DNA from: Rachicladosporium sp. CCFEE 5018
Lineage: Eukaryota; Ascomycota; Dothideomycetes; Cladosporiales; Cladosporiaceae
Direction of reading: 5' to 3'
Length of the DNA stretch: 64,000 bases
NCBI GenBank assembly: GCA_002077045.2
Contig: KZ111152.1
Location: 36,874-100,873 of the forward strand
This document shows, piece after piece, positions 54,921 through 64,000 of this stretch. The notes beneath the pieces are model-generated. The model was not told the DNA's origin. It worked only from the letters and a program-made list of their open reading frames with translations, and did not search any database. The position numbers and the translations under genes are program-made. Every line of letters begins with the position of its first letter. Positions within the stretch are counted from its first letter, which is position 1.

Positions 54921-55003
54921 TGACTGGACCGGGAATCGAACCCGGGGCTAGTCGAATGTTGCGCAAGTGGCAACGACTAATTTTACCACTAAACCACCCA
55001 GTC
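54921..55003 (-). tRNA. tRNA-Gly (GCC) with a 12-nt intron
   Basis: Read on the minus strand. The acceptor pair is GACTGGG with TCCAGTC (one G-T pair), the D arm contains GGTTTAGTGGTAAA, and the anticodon stem AGTCG/CGACT encloses TTGCCA plus the intron. The T arm is CCGGG TTCGATT CCCGG and the discriminator is A. The anticodon GCC reads Gly codons. The 12-nt intron sits after position 37, leaving 71 nt. The A and B boxes are intact. Confidence 0.93.
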
Positions 55004-55082
55004 GTAGATGACCAGTTGCGAAGATAAACCATCATAAAGGTATCAAAGATCCTGCGCTCAACGGGTCTCGCCCTCGAGTCTA

Positions 55083-55358
55083 TCAATAACCCCTAGCAGT
55101 GGGATTTGAAAGCTTCGGGATAGAACTACATGTACGTACTGCTGCGCAAGCATATCCAGCTCTGGGGCGAGTCGAGAACGAGGGACACGTCGGAGTATCG
55201 AGTGCGCTTGCTAGGTTTGGGTATTGGATGTATTGCTGTTGTCGCAGCTGTAAGTCCTCAAGAGTCGGGGTGAGCTCACGACGCAACTCTAACGATGGGT
55301 TGTAGAAAATGGATAAGATGGCAAAAGCGACTGTTGAGAAGTATAGAGATTTCGCCAT
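55083..55358 (-). CDS. Possible small secreted or membrane-anchored protein, 91 residues
   Basis: A short open frame beginning with a hydrophobic stretch (MAKSLYFSTVAFAILSIF) that could act as a signal peptide, followed by LRRELTPTLEDLQLRQQQ and four cysteines in the last 40 residues. Small cysteine-containing secreted proteins are common in plant-associated fungi. However, there is no family match I know, GT/AG pairs inside allow other models, and the frame may be chance. Confidence 0.3.
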   Translation of the reverse strand: MAKSLYFSTVAFAILSIFYNPSLELRRELTPTLEDLQLRQQQYIQYPNLASALDTPTCPSFSTRPRAGYACAAVRTCSSIPKLSNPTARGY

Positions 55359-55425
55359 GGCTTCTCCCAGACTGATGCAGCTATATGAACTTGGCTGAGC
55401 TATACCTGCGGTTCCCCTGCACATA

Positions 55426-55448
55426 TGCCGGCCACGCCGTGGACGGCA
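55426..55448. repeat. Palindromic element, copy 4 (intergenic)
   Basis: Arms TGCCGGCCACG and CGTGGACGGCA (one mismatch) around a single C. It lies between the small hypothetical gene and the 3' end of the GIY-YIG gene. Confidence 0.88.
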
Positions 55449-55701
55449 CCAAAAGCTTCTCTACCAAGACCGAGATTGTGCTCTCTCTGCTGCACTACTT
55501 CCTGCGCTCAAGCTTCATCACAGCACGGTTATGACGCTTCGTCTCAAGGTGAGCTCCCATCGACATAGTCTGCACGGAGAAGCCACAAGGCTCACACCAT
55601 GTCCGATTCTTACGAGGCAAGTCTTCGAGGTTCTCGCAACCTGCCTTCGCCATAGCGGCAATGTGCTTCTCCGTTCCGAAGTGCGATGTCCAGCGGTTGT
55701 A

Positions 55702-57063
55702 CTACTGCCACTGCTCACACACCTCGCACCAGATCTCTGTCTCTCCGTCGCGTTCCTCCTCCGAGAGCCACTTCTGATGATGCTTGCCTTTGGTGTGACT
55801 ATTCTTGTTGCCGGGGTCGTAGCTTTTACCGCAGCCGCATTCAGTCAAGACCCGTTCTGTCCTCTCCTCGGGAGGTAGGTTCAGCTGATGGGTTTCCGTC
55901 ATCTTGTGCGAGTACTTGTTCGTCCGCGTGAAGTAGTCCTTGCTGCCGTAGATCTGACAAGCCTCGCAATATACAAGCGCAATGCCAGCTTCCTTCGCAG
56001 CCTCAAGCTTCCTCGTCTGCAGCAGATCTCGCTGCGCCTTATTCCATAGACCGCGCGCCTCGGCGCAGCGCTTCATGCTAGCCTCCAGCTGCTCCTCTGT
56101 CGGCTTCTCCTGGAACGCCATGCACACCGGCAAAGACGCATTTCCTGCCAGCCACGGCGTGGCCGGCAATCCCTGCGGACGTATCGCTTTCGTGATCCTC
56201 ACTTGGCGTACCATAGACTTTACAAGGCCCCTCTCGAAGGTACCAAATATAGAGATGAGGACCGATTCCATAACTTCAATGAACTCTGGGTCGGCTTCGA
56301 CCGGGATGGCCACATAGGCGAAGCGGACAGGCTTAGGTTTCGCCTCAGTGCAGTAGTTGTAGAAGAGCTTATGCTCAGCGAAGGCGCTGCCCTTCCGATT
56401 GGCGACGATCTGGTTGACGTGCTGTGCTAGGCGAGCCGCAAGGTCAACAGAGGAGCCGATGTAGCCAGCCCGATCGCACATAGCGAAGTACAGTCCGGCT
56501 GCGTGGAGAGTAAGATCCTTCGCAGCAAGCTCCTCTACTGCGGCCATCGACCACTCGTCCGAGCCCAGGACATGCTTCCACGCGGGTAGTAGAGCTAGCA
56601 TCATCTTCTTTGCAAGCTTCTCTGCTCCTTCAGTGTACACATACTTGGCGAAACGCGGGCTGAAGTCCGCTCTCTCAGCCTCGAGTCGCTTGCAGGCTTG
56701 CAGAAGTCTCTCCTCACACTTGCGCTCTCGTAGAGCCATCTCGGACTTGCTCAACGCTGTCTTCGGTGCAGGGAACAATCTGTGCACTTTGTTAGCGTTC
56801 TGCCGGCCACGCCGTGGCTGGCAGCATACATACAATGGCTCTTTGCCCGCCTGTACACCTCGGTACTTTTTCGTCTTAGCTTGCGCCTTGTGATCAACAT
56901 CGCCTATGTAGGCAGCGGGTATTTCGATCTCATCGCTCTCCTCATTGTCGTCCTGTGTGAGGTCTAGCTGGCATGTCGCTGGGCGCTTCGGTCTCGGCCA
57001 TGCAAACTGCCCAGAGGTAAGCTTACGCTTCGGCGTGGACGCTGCATTGGCGACGAAAGCCAT
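55702..57063 (-). CDS. GIY-YIG nuclease-like protein with C-terminal zinc-finger region
   Basis: Two exons (57063-56834 and 56779-55702) give 435 residues. Near residue 190 the block LYFAMCDRAGYIGSSVDLAARLAQH matches the GIY-YIG endonuclease core, with the two tyrosine strands and the conserved Arg and His. EVMESVLISIFG further on could supply the metal-binding Glu. The C-terminal part is Cys/His-rich (CEACQIYGSKDYFTR, then ECGCGKSYDPGNKNSHTKGKHH, then WCEVCEQW), probably zinc-binding. After the TAG at 55702-55704 the frame remains open to 55495. It encodes a further finger-like unit (YNRWTSHFGTEKHIAAM, WCEPCGF, HLETKRHN), so the stop may be premature. One palindromic element forms most of the 54-bp intron and another lies in the coding sequence. 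The start at MAFVANAAS was chosen by composition. Confidence 0.72.
   Translation of the reverse strand: MAFVANAASTPKRKLTSGQFAWPRPKRPATCQLDLTQDDNEESDEIEIPAAYIGDVDHKAQAKTKKYRGVQAGKEPLYVCCQPRRGRQNANKVHRLFPAPKTALSKSEMALRERKCEERLLQACKRLEAERADFSPRFAKYVYTEGAEKLAKKMMLALLPAWKHVLGSDEWSMAAVEELAAKDLTLHAAGLYFAMCDRAGYIGSSVDLAARLAQHVNQIVANRKGSAFAEHKLFYNYCTEAKPKPVRFAYVAIPVEADPEFIEVMESVLISIFGTFERGLVKSMVRQVRITKAIRPQGLPATPWLAGNASLPVCMAFQEKPTEEQLEASMKRCAEARGLWNKAQRDLLQTRKLEAAKEAGIALVYCEACQIYGSKDYFTRTNKYSHKMTETHQLNLPPEERTERVLTECGCGKSYDPGNKNSHTKGKHHQKWLSEEERDGETEIWCEVCEQWQ
56146..56168. repeat. Palindromic element, copy 5 (inside GIY-YIG coding sequence)
   Basis: Arms TGCCAGCCACG and CGTGGCCGGCA around a single G. 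It is translated in the GIY-YIG gene as part of GLPATPWLAGNA. Its plus strand is identical over all 23 bases to the minus strand of copy 6, so the two form an inverted pair. Confidence 0.9.
56801..56823. repeat. Palindromic element, copy 6 (GIY-YIG intron)
   Basis: Arms TGCCGGCCACG and CGTGGCTGGCA around a single C, filling most of the 54-bp intron 56833-56780 of the GIY-YIG gene, 10 bases after its donor. Confidence 0.9.
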
Positions 57064-57457
57064 CGTGCTGATCTGAGTAGTTACTGATAGAGAGGGCTCT
57101 GTCGTGACAGTAGAAGCACCATAGCGGTGAGCAGTTGACGTTCCGCCGAGTTCGGATATTCCGCTTCGTACCTGCCATAGCTGCAACAGGCACACGCGTC
57201 GGGAAGTCGCCATATGCCCAAAATAGCGCGACACCTCCAAATTGTCGCAACATTAATGCTATTACACAGTCAGTGAACGGACGCCGAGTTGCAGGAAAAC
57301 AATTGAGCAGTACCCCCTTACACCATCTCCCCAAGCCACCACTTTCCTCCCCCTCTCCCATTGCACCCAACCCATATTACATCCAAGTCCTGCTAACCCA
57401 GAACCATCCCATGCCGCCAAAACGCCTCCACCAAGTCATCAAAACTGAACGTCCTGT
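57064..57457. other. Intergenic interval, nothing recognised
   Basis: Upstream of the GIY-YIG gene and downstream of the chitin synthase gene. The frame upstream of the GIY-YIG start stays open to 57240 but its composition is poor. Confidence 0.45.
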
Positions 57458-60400
57458 CTACATATTACTCAACTCCCAATCAATCCTTTCATCCAACCAC
57501 GCCCTCTTCTCCCCACTCAACTGACACTGCAGCTTCTGCTCCACGAGCGCCTTGACTTGCTTCTTAGTAACGCTATCCATGTCCACCTCGCCCAGACACT
57601 CCCTCACACAAGCCGCGATAGCCTCGTTGGTAGGCCCCGGGCCGACCGTGAAAGCGGCCAAGTTCGCCGTGCTCTGCGGGCGAGACTGCGACGCGTAGCC
57701 GTAAGGCGAAGCACTCGGGTTCGGCGTGCCGAGCGGCGAGGGCTGGCGCATTTGATTGAGGGCGTCGGTGGAGTGGTGTCGGGACACGGGTTGGGGGTGC
57801 GGGTAATCAGACATGCCGCCCATGGACATCAGGCGTTGTTGCTCCGCGGTGCCGGGATTGGCGAGGTCGGTGTACCGGCTATACGTACTCTGCCTGTTCA
57901 ACGCCGCATACGGACTCGGCGACTGCGGCGGACGGTGTCTCTGCTGTTGCGGGAAGTGACCCAGGATCGTGCTTGCGGGCTTGATGGAAGAGTACGTCGA
58001 GCGTATGTCGTCCATCTCATACCCGCCGTCTTGATACATCGCGCTGCCGCCTTCCTTCTCGGTGGGAATGCCGCGGCGGCCGGGGAGGTTGTTGGCTGTG
58101 GCGTAATCATCCCAGCGTTGGAGGGGGATGGACTTCGGGTTGAAGCCTTCGTCATCTACGGCGACGACTTGCTTGTTGCCTTTCTCTCCTAGCACAACAC
58201 GGGTGTTACCCCAGGAGAAGTCGTCTTGCTTCCAGAAGGAGTAAATGGGCAAGACGAAAGAGTAGATCGGGTAGGCCAGGATGTAGATTAACATCCAACC
58301 GATGTGCTGCCACTGGCGCTTGATGATGAAGATCAGCGCTTGCAGACCGTAGACAGCTGCGATCATGACAATCGAGATGAGGGGAAACTGCCCAGTCCCA
58401 GACGCCACACGGTAGATCAAGTAAGCCAGGTACGCGCAAGTCGCAGGCAGGATAATCGTGCCCATCAAGTCGATAAATACCACAAATCGCATGCTAAAGC
58501 AACAGAAACCACACAGATCCTTGATGAAGACCAGTTCAGCCAAGTTGTGAATAGTCGAGTTGATCCAGCGACGTCTCTGCGAGAGCAGCACACTCCATTC
58601 CGAAGGTGCCTCAGTAAGTGCATAGGCCTCCGGAACGAATTTGAAGGAATTGTTGGGAAAATGCTTCGTCATCAGCGTAGTCAAGTAACGATCCTCTCCA
58701 AGCGAAAGCAAATTCTTTTTGTGCAACGTGTCGAGATTGTTAACCGCGTATTCATCGATGATCTTGTTCGAGATGATCACAGGTCGGCCTTTGTCGGCGG
58801 TGCGTATCCGGTACATGCAGAAACTGGAGGGATGTCAGTGATTTGCTCGGTCCTGCGTAATCAGGTCATGAACTTACCATCCAGGCAAACACGTCACACT
58901 CCCGAACAAGCTCTCGAAAGCCTTCGACAAGTTGTGCGAGATGTAGTACTCGTACACCTGAATCATGGTCCACCAACTGCGCTCCTCATTCTCAAGCGAA
59001 GTCTCACCACAGATACCCACAATCTTCGAGTCATTCGCACAGGCGGCCACAAGCCTATTCAGCGAGTCTTCTTTGACCTTCGTATCAGCATCGACCATGA
59101 AGAGGTACTCATATAGCTCTGGATCGACTCCGATGATGTTGTTGATCTGATGGAACATCTCCAGTTCCAATGGACTCATGGCCGAGCGGTGATGGACGCG
59201 GTTCAGGAAAGACATCAGCAGGATCTGACTGTCACGTTTGCCACGGTTGCCGGGCTTGGACTTGGTTTGCTCGGACTCTTTGCCGACTTTGACGACGACA
59301 ATGTAGGGCACGACGTTGCCTTCGAATTCGTAGAGTCCAGAGTACACTTTACCATAGTTGAGCTGCTCATTGCCGACACCGACAGATCTGAACGGCAGAG
59401 CAGGAGGGTCGACCTTCGGATCAACACCGAGCACGTCGAGGACAATCTTTGGCGTTGGGCGATCGTTGCCACCGCCGACGATCATACCATCGCAGATGAC
59501 ACAGATAAGCTTCCGCTTGTTGTCGTAAGCAAGAGCAGTCAGCGAATCCAGACCCTTCCTCAGCGAATCTTCACCCTCAGTATAAGCAGGCACCTGGCAG
59601 ATGACGAATTTGTCCTGCTGGCCCGGCTTGCGACGAGAGCCAAACTGCAGAGCGGCCAAGAACTTGACGAGGATGACACTGCACAAGATGCCAGCAAAGA
59701 CGATCAGGAGATAGTTATTCACCTGACACTTCGCAGTATCACGGAAGTCGGTTTGCCCGACGTAAAAGACATTGTTCAAGCAATTCATGCTGTTAGTACG
59801 GTTGGCGTACGGGATCTGAGTGTTCCAGTTTTCAGTGATGTCCTGTCCGGGATTCTCCTGAATAAGCTGATTGACGTCGTCTGGGAAGAACGAATACTGC
59901 GGCAAATTGTTCTGCAGCTTCAGCGTGTAGAAGTAATTAGTCAGATCGTAGACTTTGTTCTCGATGATAACCCACTGGTGATTGTTGTTCTCGCCATCCG
60001 ACTTGACGACCGACTTCTTGATAACACGGGCACCTTTGTAGTACTCCTTCATGCGTGGCAAGAAGTACTCCGTATACCAATTGATGCTGTTCAACTTGGT
60101 GGTGCTATCGGACTGGAATGTTGGTCCTGAGATATGTGCTCCGAGTGGATTGAGGAGCGTTTCGTTCGGTGTCATGATGACATTGATATCAGTTACCAGT
60201 CCAGGGCAGGCAATTGTGAGTGGCGGCACGATGTAGTCGTCCATGTTCAGCCCGGCAAATGGCTCCATGTTGTCTGACGTGGTCTCTATGTTATTATCCG
60301 AATGCTGCAGCTTCCAGAATTTCGTCAAGTCGTAGACATCACCGTGGTAAGACACCCACCAGTCAGTGTCACCAGTATGGTAGGCAACCTCCTGCGGACT

Positions 60401-62867
60401 CCATGCCTTGTCCCAGTTCGGACAGAGCAAGTTGCCAAGTCCAACGATCCAGAAGATGATTGTCCCGTTCATGAGCGCAATGAGGAACATCAAGCACAGC
60501 TTCTCTCGCCATGCAAAGCGCACATCGGGTCGCTTCATCCGTCCAACGTGAGCTAGCACAAAAGAAGGGATCCAGAAGGTCATTGCCCAGACGAACCACA
60601 CCCACATGCGTCGACTGAAGGGAACAGTCTCCTCTTGGATGTGCTTTCCCTCAGCAAGCTCAGGATCCAGCTCTTGTCCGTAGTAGGTCACACCACCTTT
60701 GTTGTCATCACCCTTGTAGCCCAAGCCATAGTCGCCACCACTGATGCTGCGAATAGTCTGAGCATGTGTAGGAGCTAGTGATCTCGCGCCCATACGGCTG
60801 GGTGCCATCGCACTTGGTGCAACGCTCAGCAAGTTGTCCCGAGAGTCGCCGTACTGCGAGCCACCGAAGAATGGGTTCTCGACGCCGTTCGGTGTCTGTA
60901 CCGCATAGCCATTCTCCATGCCAGCTGCCCCAACCATGCCACCAAGCATGTCGCTGGGCTCTTCGGGCTTCATGTCGAGCATGCTCTCGGCTTCCCACCA
61001 AGCAGGCTCGCGAATCCAGACACGCTCGTTACCAACGACGACCTCGCCGTTGCTCCAGCCGCGCTCCAAGATGAAGCTCTCGACTCCATCTCGGCCAGCT
61101 TGGCAGCCAAGCCGGTTGTAGCGCTCCACAAACTCTTCATGATCGAAGTCAGCTGTGAAGTCGAGCTGCTTGGTCCTGTAATTGGCCCACTCCGGCAGCC
61201 TCCAGGCTCGGATCTGGCTTGAGACCGAACCTGCGGACCAGGGGAAGGCTTGCGGACCCTGTTGCGCGAGTGTAGCCGGGAAGTCGTCGCTGGGGTGTAG
61301 AGCGAGCTGGAACCACACTCGGCTAGTGCCGAGCAAGTTCGATAGGCTGAAACGACCTGTCTTGCCTAGTACGATCCCGTTGCCAGTGACAGGGTACAGG
61401 ATACCCTTCAAGAAGCTGTCCTCCTCGATCTCAGCACCAACCTTCTCTAGCGCAGTATGTCGGCGATCGAGCTGATCCTCACGTTCCCGCACTGCAGGTG
61501 TGTCCATGGCTTCCAGGTCTGCAGAGCTAATCTGCACTGCGTCCTTCATCTCGCGAATCACGGAGGACCCGGCTGGCACGATCGGCACCCCATCCTCCTT
61601 CATCTCGAGGTTGATGCCAGTACTATCGTCGAAAATGGTCTTCAGACTGATAGCCTTACCCAGCGTCGAGCTGGGTACTTCCACGACAGTGATGCCAACA
61701 GTATCCCCATCATCCTGACTGCTCGGAGGCGTGTGCATGCCAGCATCGCTGCCATTGCTCGATCCTATCGTGCGGCCGTTGTGCAACTCATGTCGCACCG
61801 CCTCGTTTGCCTTCGTGATCACCCAGTCCACGAGCGATTCGTAGACTGCGGCGATCAAGATCTCCCTCTCTTCTGTCGCGCACTTCTTGATCAACACATC
61901 GGGGTTGATCTCGAGTAGTTCAGCCACCTCTTCACATGTGCTCTCCAGCTCTTCCTCGTCGATCAGGAACCCGAGTGCATCTCCGAGCCTGAGCAATGCA
62001 GCAACTACAGAGAGCAGACTCCGCAAGGACTTGCCTTTGATTCCGATCGCCTTGAGCGACTCTCGGAAGTCCTCTGCAGCGGCTGTGTCGTCTGCTGTTG
62101 GAAGGTATGAGGGTGGGTCGTAAGTTTCCGATCGGCGAAGTAGCGCGTATCTGCTTGGTGCCTTGAGTCCAAGGTACTCGCGTTCTTGAACAGACGACGC
62201 GGACGTGAGAAGGTAGTAGAAGACGTCAAACGCACGATAGCCCGACTCTGCAGGGACATTGAGCAGGCCCTCCTGGGTGTCGATGCCTGAGGTGGACAGG
62301 CTCAGAACGGCGCCGGTTATCTCGCCTGTGAGGTTAAGTGTGAATGCCGCCGAAAGCGCCGAGTAGCGAGCAAAGGAGGGATTGAAGGGTGTTGCGGTGT
62401 GTAGAAAGGGTCTCAGTGCGTTGAGAGCTGTGTAGAAGGAGCCAGGGACTGAGATGGGGAGGGCGGAGATGAAGGGGGCGAATGCCGATGGCGTCGATCG
62501 ATGGAGGGAGCTGTTTCAGTAATTAGTGTCTGGTTGCATAGTCTCATACTCAAAACACGGCATACCCAAGCACAATCGTCGAGTCCTCTGCTCGCCGCCG
62601 TGCATGTTCCCACGACCGCCGCGCGAGCTCTGTGTCCACTGTGCCACCCACCCTACCGTCCGCTCCAGTCTGACTAGCCGAGAGCCATGTATTGACGACA
62701 AGACTCGTGCTGGACTCCAACGGATACGGCTGACCTAACGAGAAGCTGTTATGCAGTGCGTTCAGGAGGGTAGTTGTGGAGACTTGTTGTGAGGCGCCTT
62801 GCATCGTGCCTGCCCGACCTTGTGCTGGGCCAGACATGGTCGAGAAGTGCGAGTTGCGGTTCGCCAT
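57458..62867 (-). CDS. Chitin synthase with N-terminal myosin-like region (class VII/CsmB type)
   Basis: A membrane enzyme that polymerises N-acetylglucosamine into cell-wall chitin. Exons 62867-62566, 62510-58878 and 58823-57458 give 1766 residues. The first 770 or so residues align in style with the myosin-motor-like domain of fungal class V/VII enzymes (for example SNLLGTSRVWFQLALHPSDDFPATL). I see no P-loop GESGSGKT, which favours class VII. A membrane pair leads to a cytochrome b5-like region (WWVSYHGDVYDLTKFW) near residue 820. The glycosyltransferase domain carries FMVDADT, TCLPGC (across the last intron), GEDRYLT and the QRRRW product-binding motif. Further membrane segments follow, and a DEK_C-like domain (AIAACVRECLGEVDMDSVTKKQVKALVE) closes the protein. 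Confidence 0.93.
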
Positions 62868-64000
62868 TATCGTCGCAGGCGAATGCTATGGTGCTGGCCC
62901 GTAGAGGGCAATCGGGCGGGGGTTTTGTCAGTCCAGTGCTGACTTGTATTGGAGAGCCTCGTCAGGGTCCGGGGGTGGTGCTTTGGAAATCGGTGGTGAC
63001 GGAAGAGGAAGTCGAGAGTAATCACTGTCCAGCAAGCGAGTGATGGCTGGAGCAGTCAAGGTGAACGCGTTGGCAGTTGGTTGCTGGAGGTACTGCACAC
63101 TACTCCAAATCACGGCGACAGAAACGCACTGTATCCCGAGATGCACGGTGCAATACCCGTCTTTCTGTTACAGAAATTAAGCTCTGAGCCGCCGGGAGGA
63201 AGTGAGCTAGCGCGACTCTGTCTCATCGGGCAACGACAACGCCACCATTCGTGGATTGGCAATTGCTCGACGAAGATGCCATGTAACGGTGAATCTCTTC
63301 GATTCACGTTCTGCAAGTGTTCCTCTCCTCGAATACACGCGGTTCGATGCCCTAGGGACAACGTTTAGCACCCTCCCTGAAGACCACGCCTCTCCTCCGC
63401 AGAATGTCACAAGCTGCAAGTAGATCTCGCCACATGCTGGGGCGTCTATTTTCGGCCAACTCGAATGCGATGAGCATGACTACATTCAACATGCATTGCG
63501 CGTCCTCCATGCATAACACATGCGGCTGGTACTAGTCGTTGCTGTATGAATTACCGGGCATGGTCTTCTACACAGTCCCGCTCTACTTGATGGTATCATC
63601 ATGTCCAGCAACATGGCTCGAGCAACTCCGACTTGGTGGGAGTCGTCGTGGCGCGAATCCTTGTAAACCTGGGGATCCTCTTCCCCTGCCGCAGTGCCGA
63701 GCGCCTCCTAGACGCTGTTGCTCTTGGAGACTACATGTATTCCCATGAGCAGTCTTGCTCATACCAACGAGAGTGGCTCGAAGAGTTGCGATGATTATAT
63801 TGTGCTTGATTGTCCTTCGAAAACAGGTTCATCATGCAATCTGAGTACTTGTCTACTTCGGACTGCGGGTAACGGTATGCTGCAGGGTTTACTTTAGCGT
63901 ACAAGCTAGAAGCATAAACACGGGTGCGCCTTTTCGATGGGCATTTGATGGTAGACCCGCAATCATCGTGCGATAGGATGTCAATTGTTGTCATCTACAC
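62868..64000. other. Promoter side of the chitin synthase gene, no gene seen
   Basis: 1.1 kb upstream of the chitin synthase start, reaching the window end. Open frames are short and unconvincing. In many filamentous ascomycetes a class V chitin synthase gene lies head-to-head here, but no start of it is seen within the window. Confidence 0.5.

Noticed and set aside
51206..56823. CRISPR-like array from the repeated palindromes
   Set aside because: Spacing is irregular, copies sit in introns and exons of a eukaryote, and no cas-like gene is present.
29960..57063. Alternative genetic code in which TAG or TAA is read as an amino acid
   Set aside because: Intact conserved genes here end naturally at TAG (DUF2461, glutamine synthetase, SDR, AA9) or TAA (POP1, regulator), so both act as stops.
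59150..60130. 326-codon plus-strand open frame
   Set aside because: Antisense shadow of the chitin synthase catalytic region.

Overview
The window is nuclear DNA of a filamentous ascomycete, most likely a dothideomycete. Nearly every gene has short GT-AG introns of about 50-90 bp. The proteins include a Zn2Cys6 regulator, a GAF-containing hybrid histidine kinase, a myosin-like-domain chitin synthase, a Skt5/Chs4-type chitin synthase regulator with a CAAX end, and an AA9 lytic polysaccharide monooxygenase. Two tRNA genes carry introns. The class assignment is inference; no rRNA or marker gene is present.

The sequence is a scaffold of three contigs joined by two 100-N gaps: A = 1-10964, B = 11065-46186, C = 46287-64000. 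The order shown looks wrong. The first 406 bases of A repeat the last 406 of B (7 mismatches), and the last 326 bases of A repeat the first 326 of C (3 mismatches). A therefore bridges the B/C gap, and the better order is B-A-C. That order completes a signal peptide peptidase gene across B/A and a Zn2Cys6 regulator gene across A/C. The mismatches suggest two haplotypes or a duplicated genome. The SNF1 kinase gene at the start of B then lacks its 5' half.

Contig A carries the end of the peptidase gene, TYW3 (wybutosine tRNA modification), a DUF2461 gene whose introns reach 1.5 kb, about 3 kb without a gene, and the start of the Zn2Cys6 regulator. Contig B carries SNF1 (3' part), a HerA/FtsK-like ATPase, glutamine synthetase, two short-chain dehydrogenases, a hybrid histidine kinase, a frameshifted pantothenate-type transporter, a 2-oxoglutarate oxygenase with a nonsense codon, an AA9 LPMO, the Skt5-like regulator, POP1, an Mpv17-family protein, tRNA-Phe, a glycine-zipper protein and the start of the peptidase. 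Contig C carries the end of the regulator, an ASC-1/TRIP4-type zinc finger gene, a GNAT acetyltransferase, an unusual island, and the chitin synthase.

The island (about 50.8-57.1 kb) is the most unusual part. It holds a divergent CENP-A-like histone H3, an unrecognised 466-residue protein, a small hypothetical gene, an intron-containing tRNA-Gly, and a GIY-YIG nuclease-like gene. Six copies of one palindrome (arms TGCCRGCCACG and CGTGGCYGGCA) lie within 5.6 kb of it. I found no other full copy in the window. Four copies are inside predicted introns close to the 5' splice site, one is inside the GIY-YIG coding sequence, and one is intergenic. This looks like a family of introner-like palindromic elements, possibly connected with the nuclease.

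Four genes carry disruptions: two 1-nt indels in the transporter, and in-frame stops in the oxygenase, the glycine-zipper gene and the GIY-YIG gene. Haplotype decay, sequencing error or true pseudogenes could each explain them.
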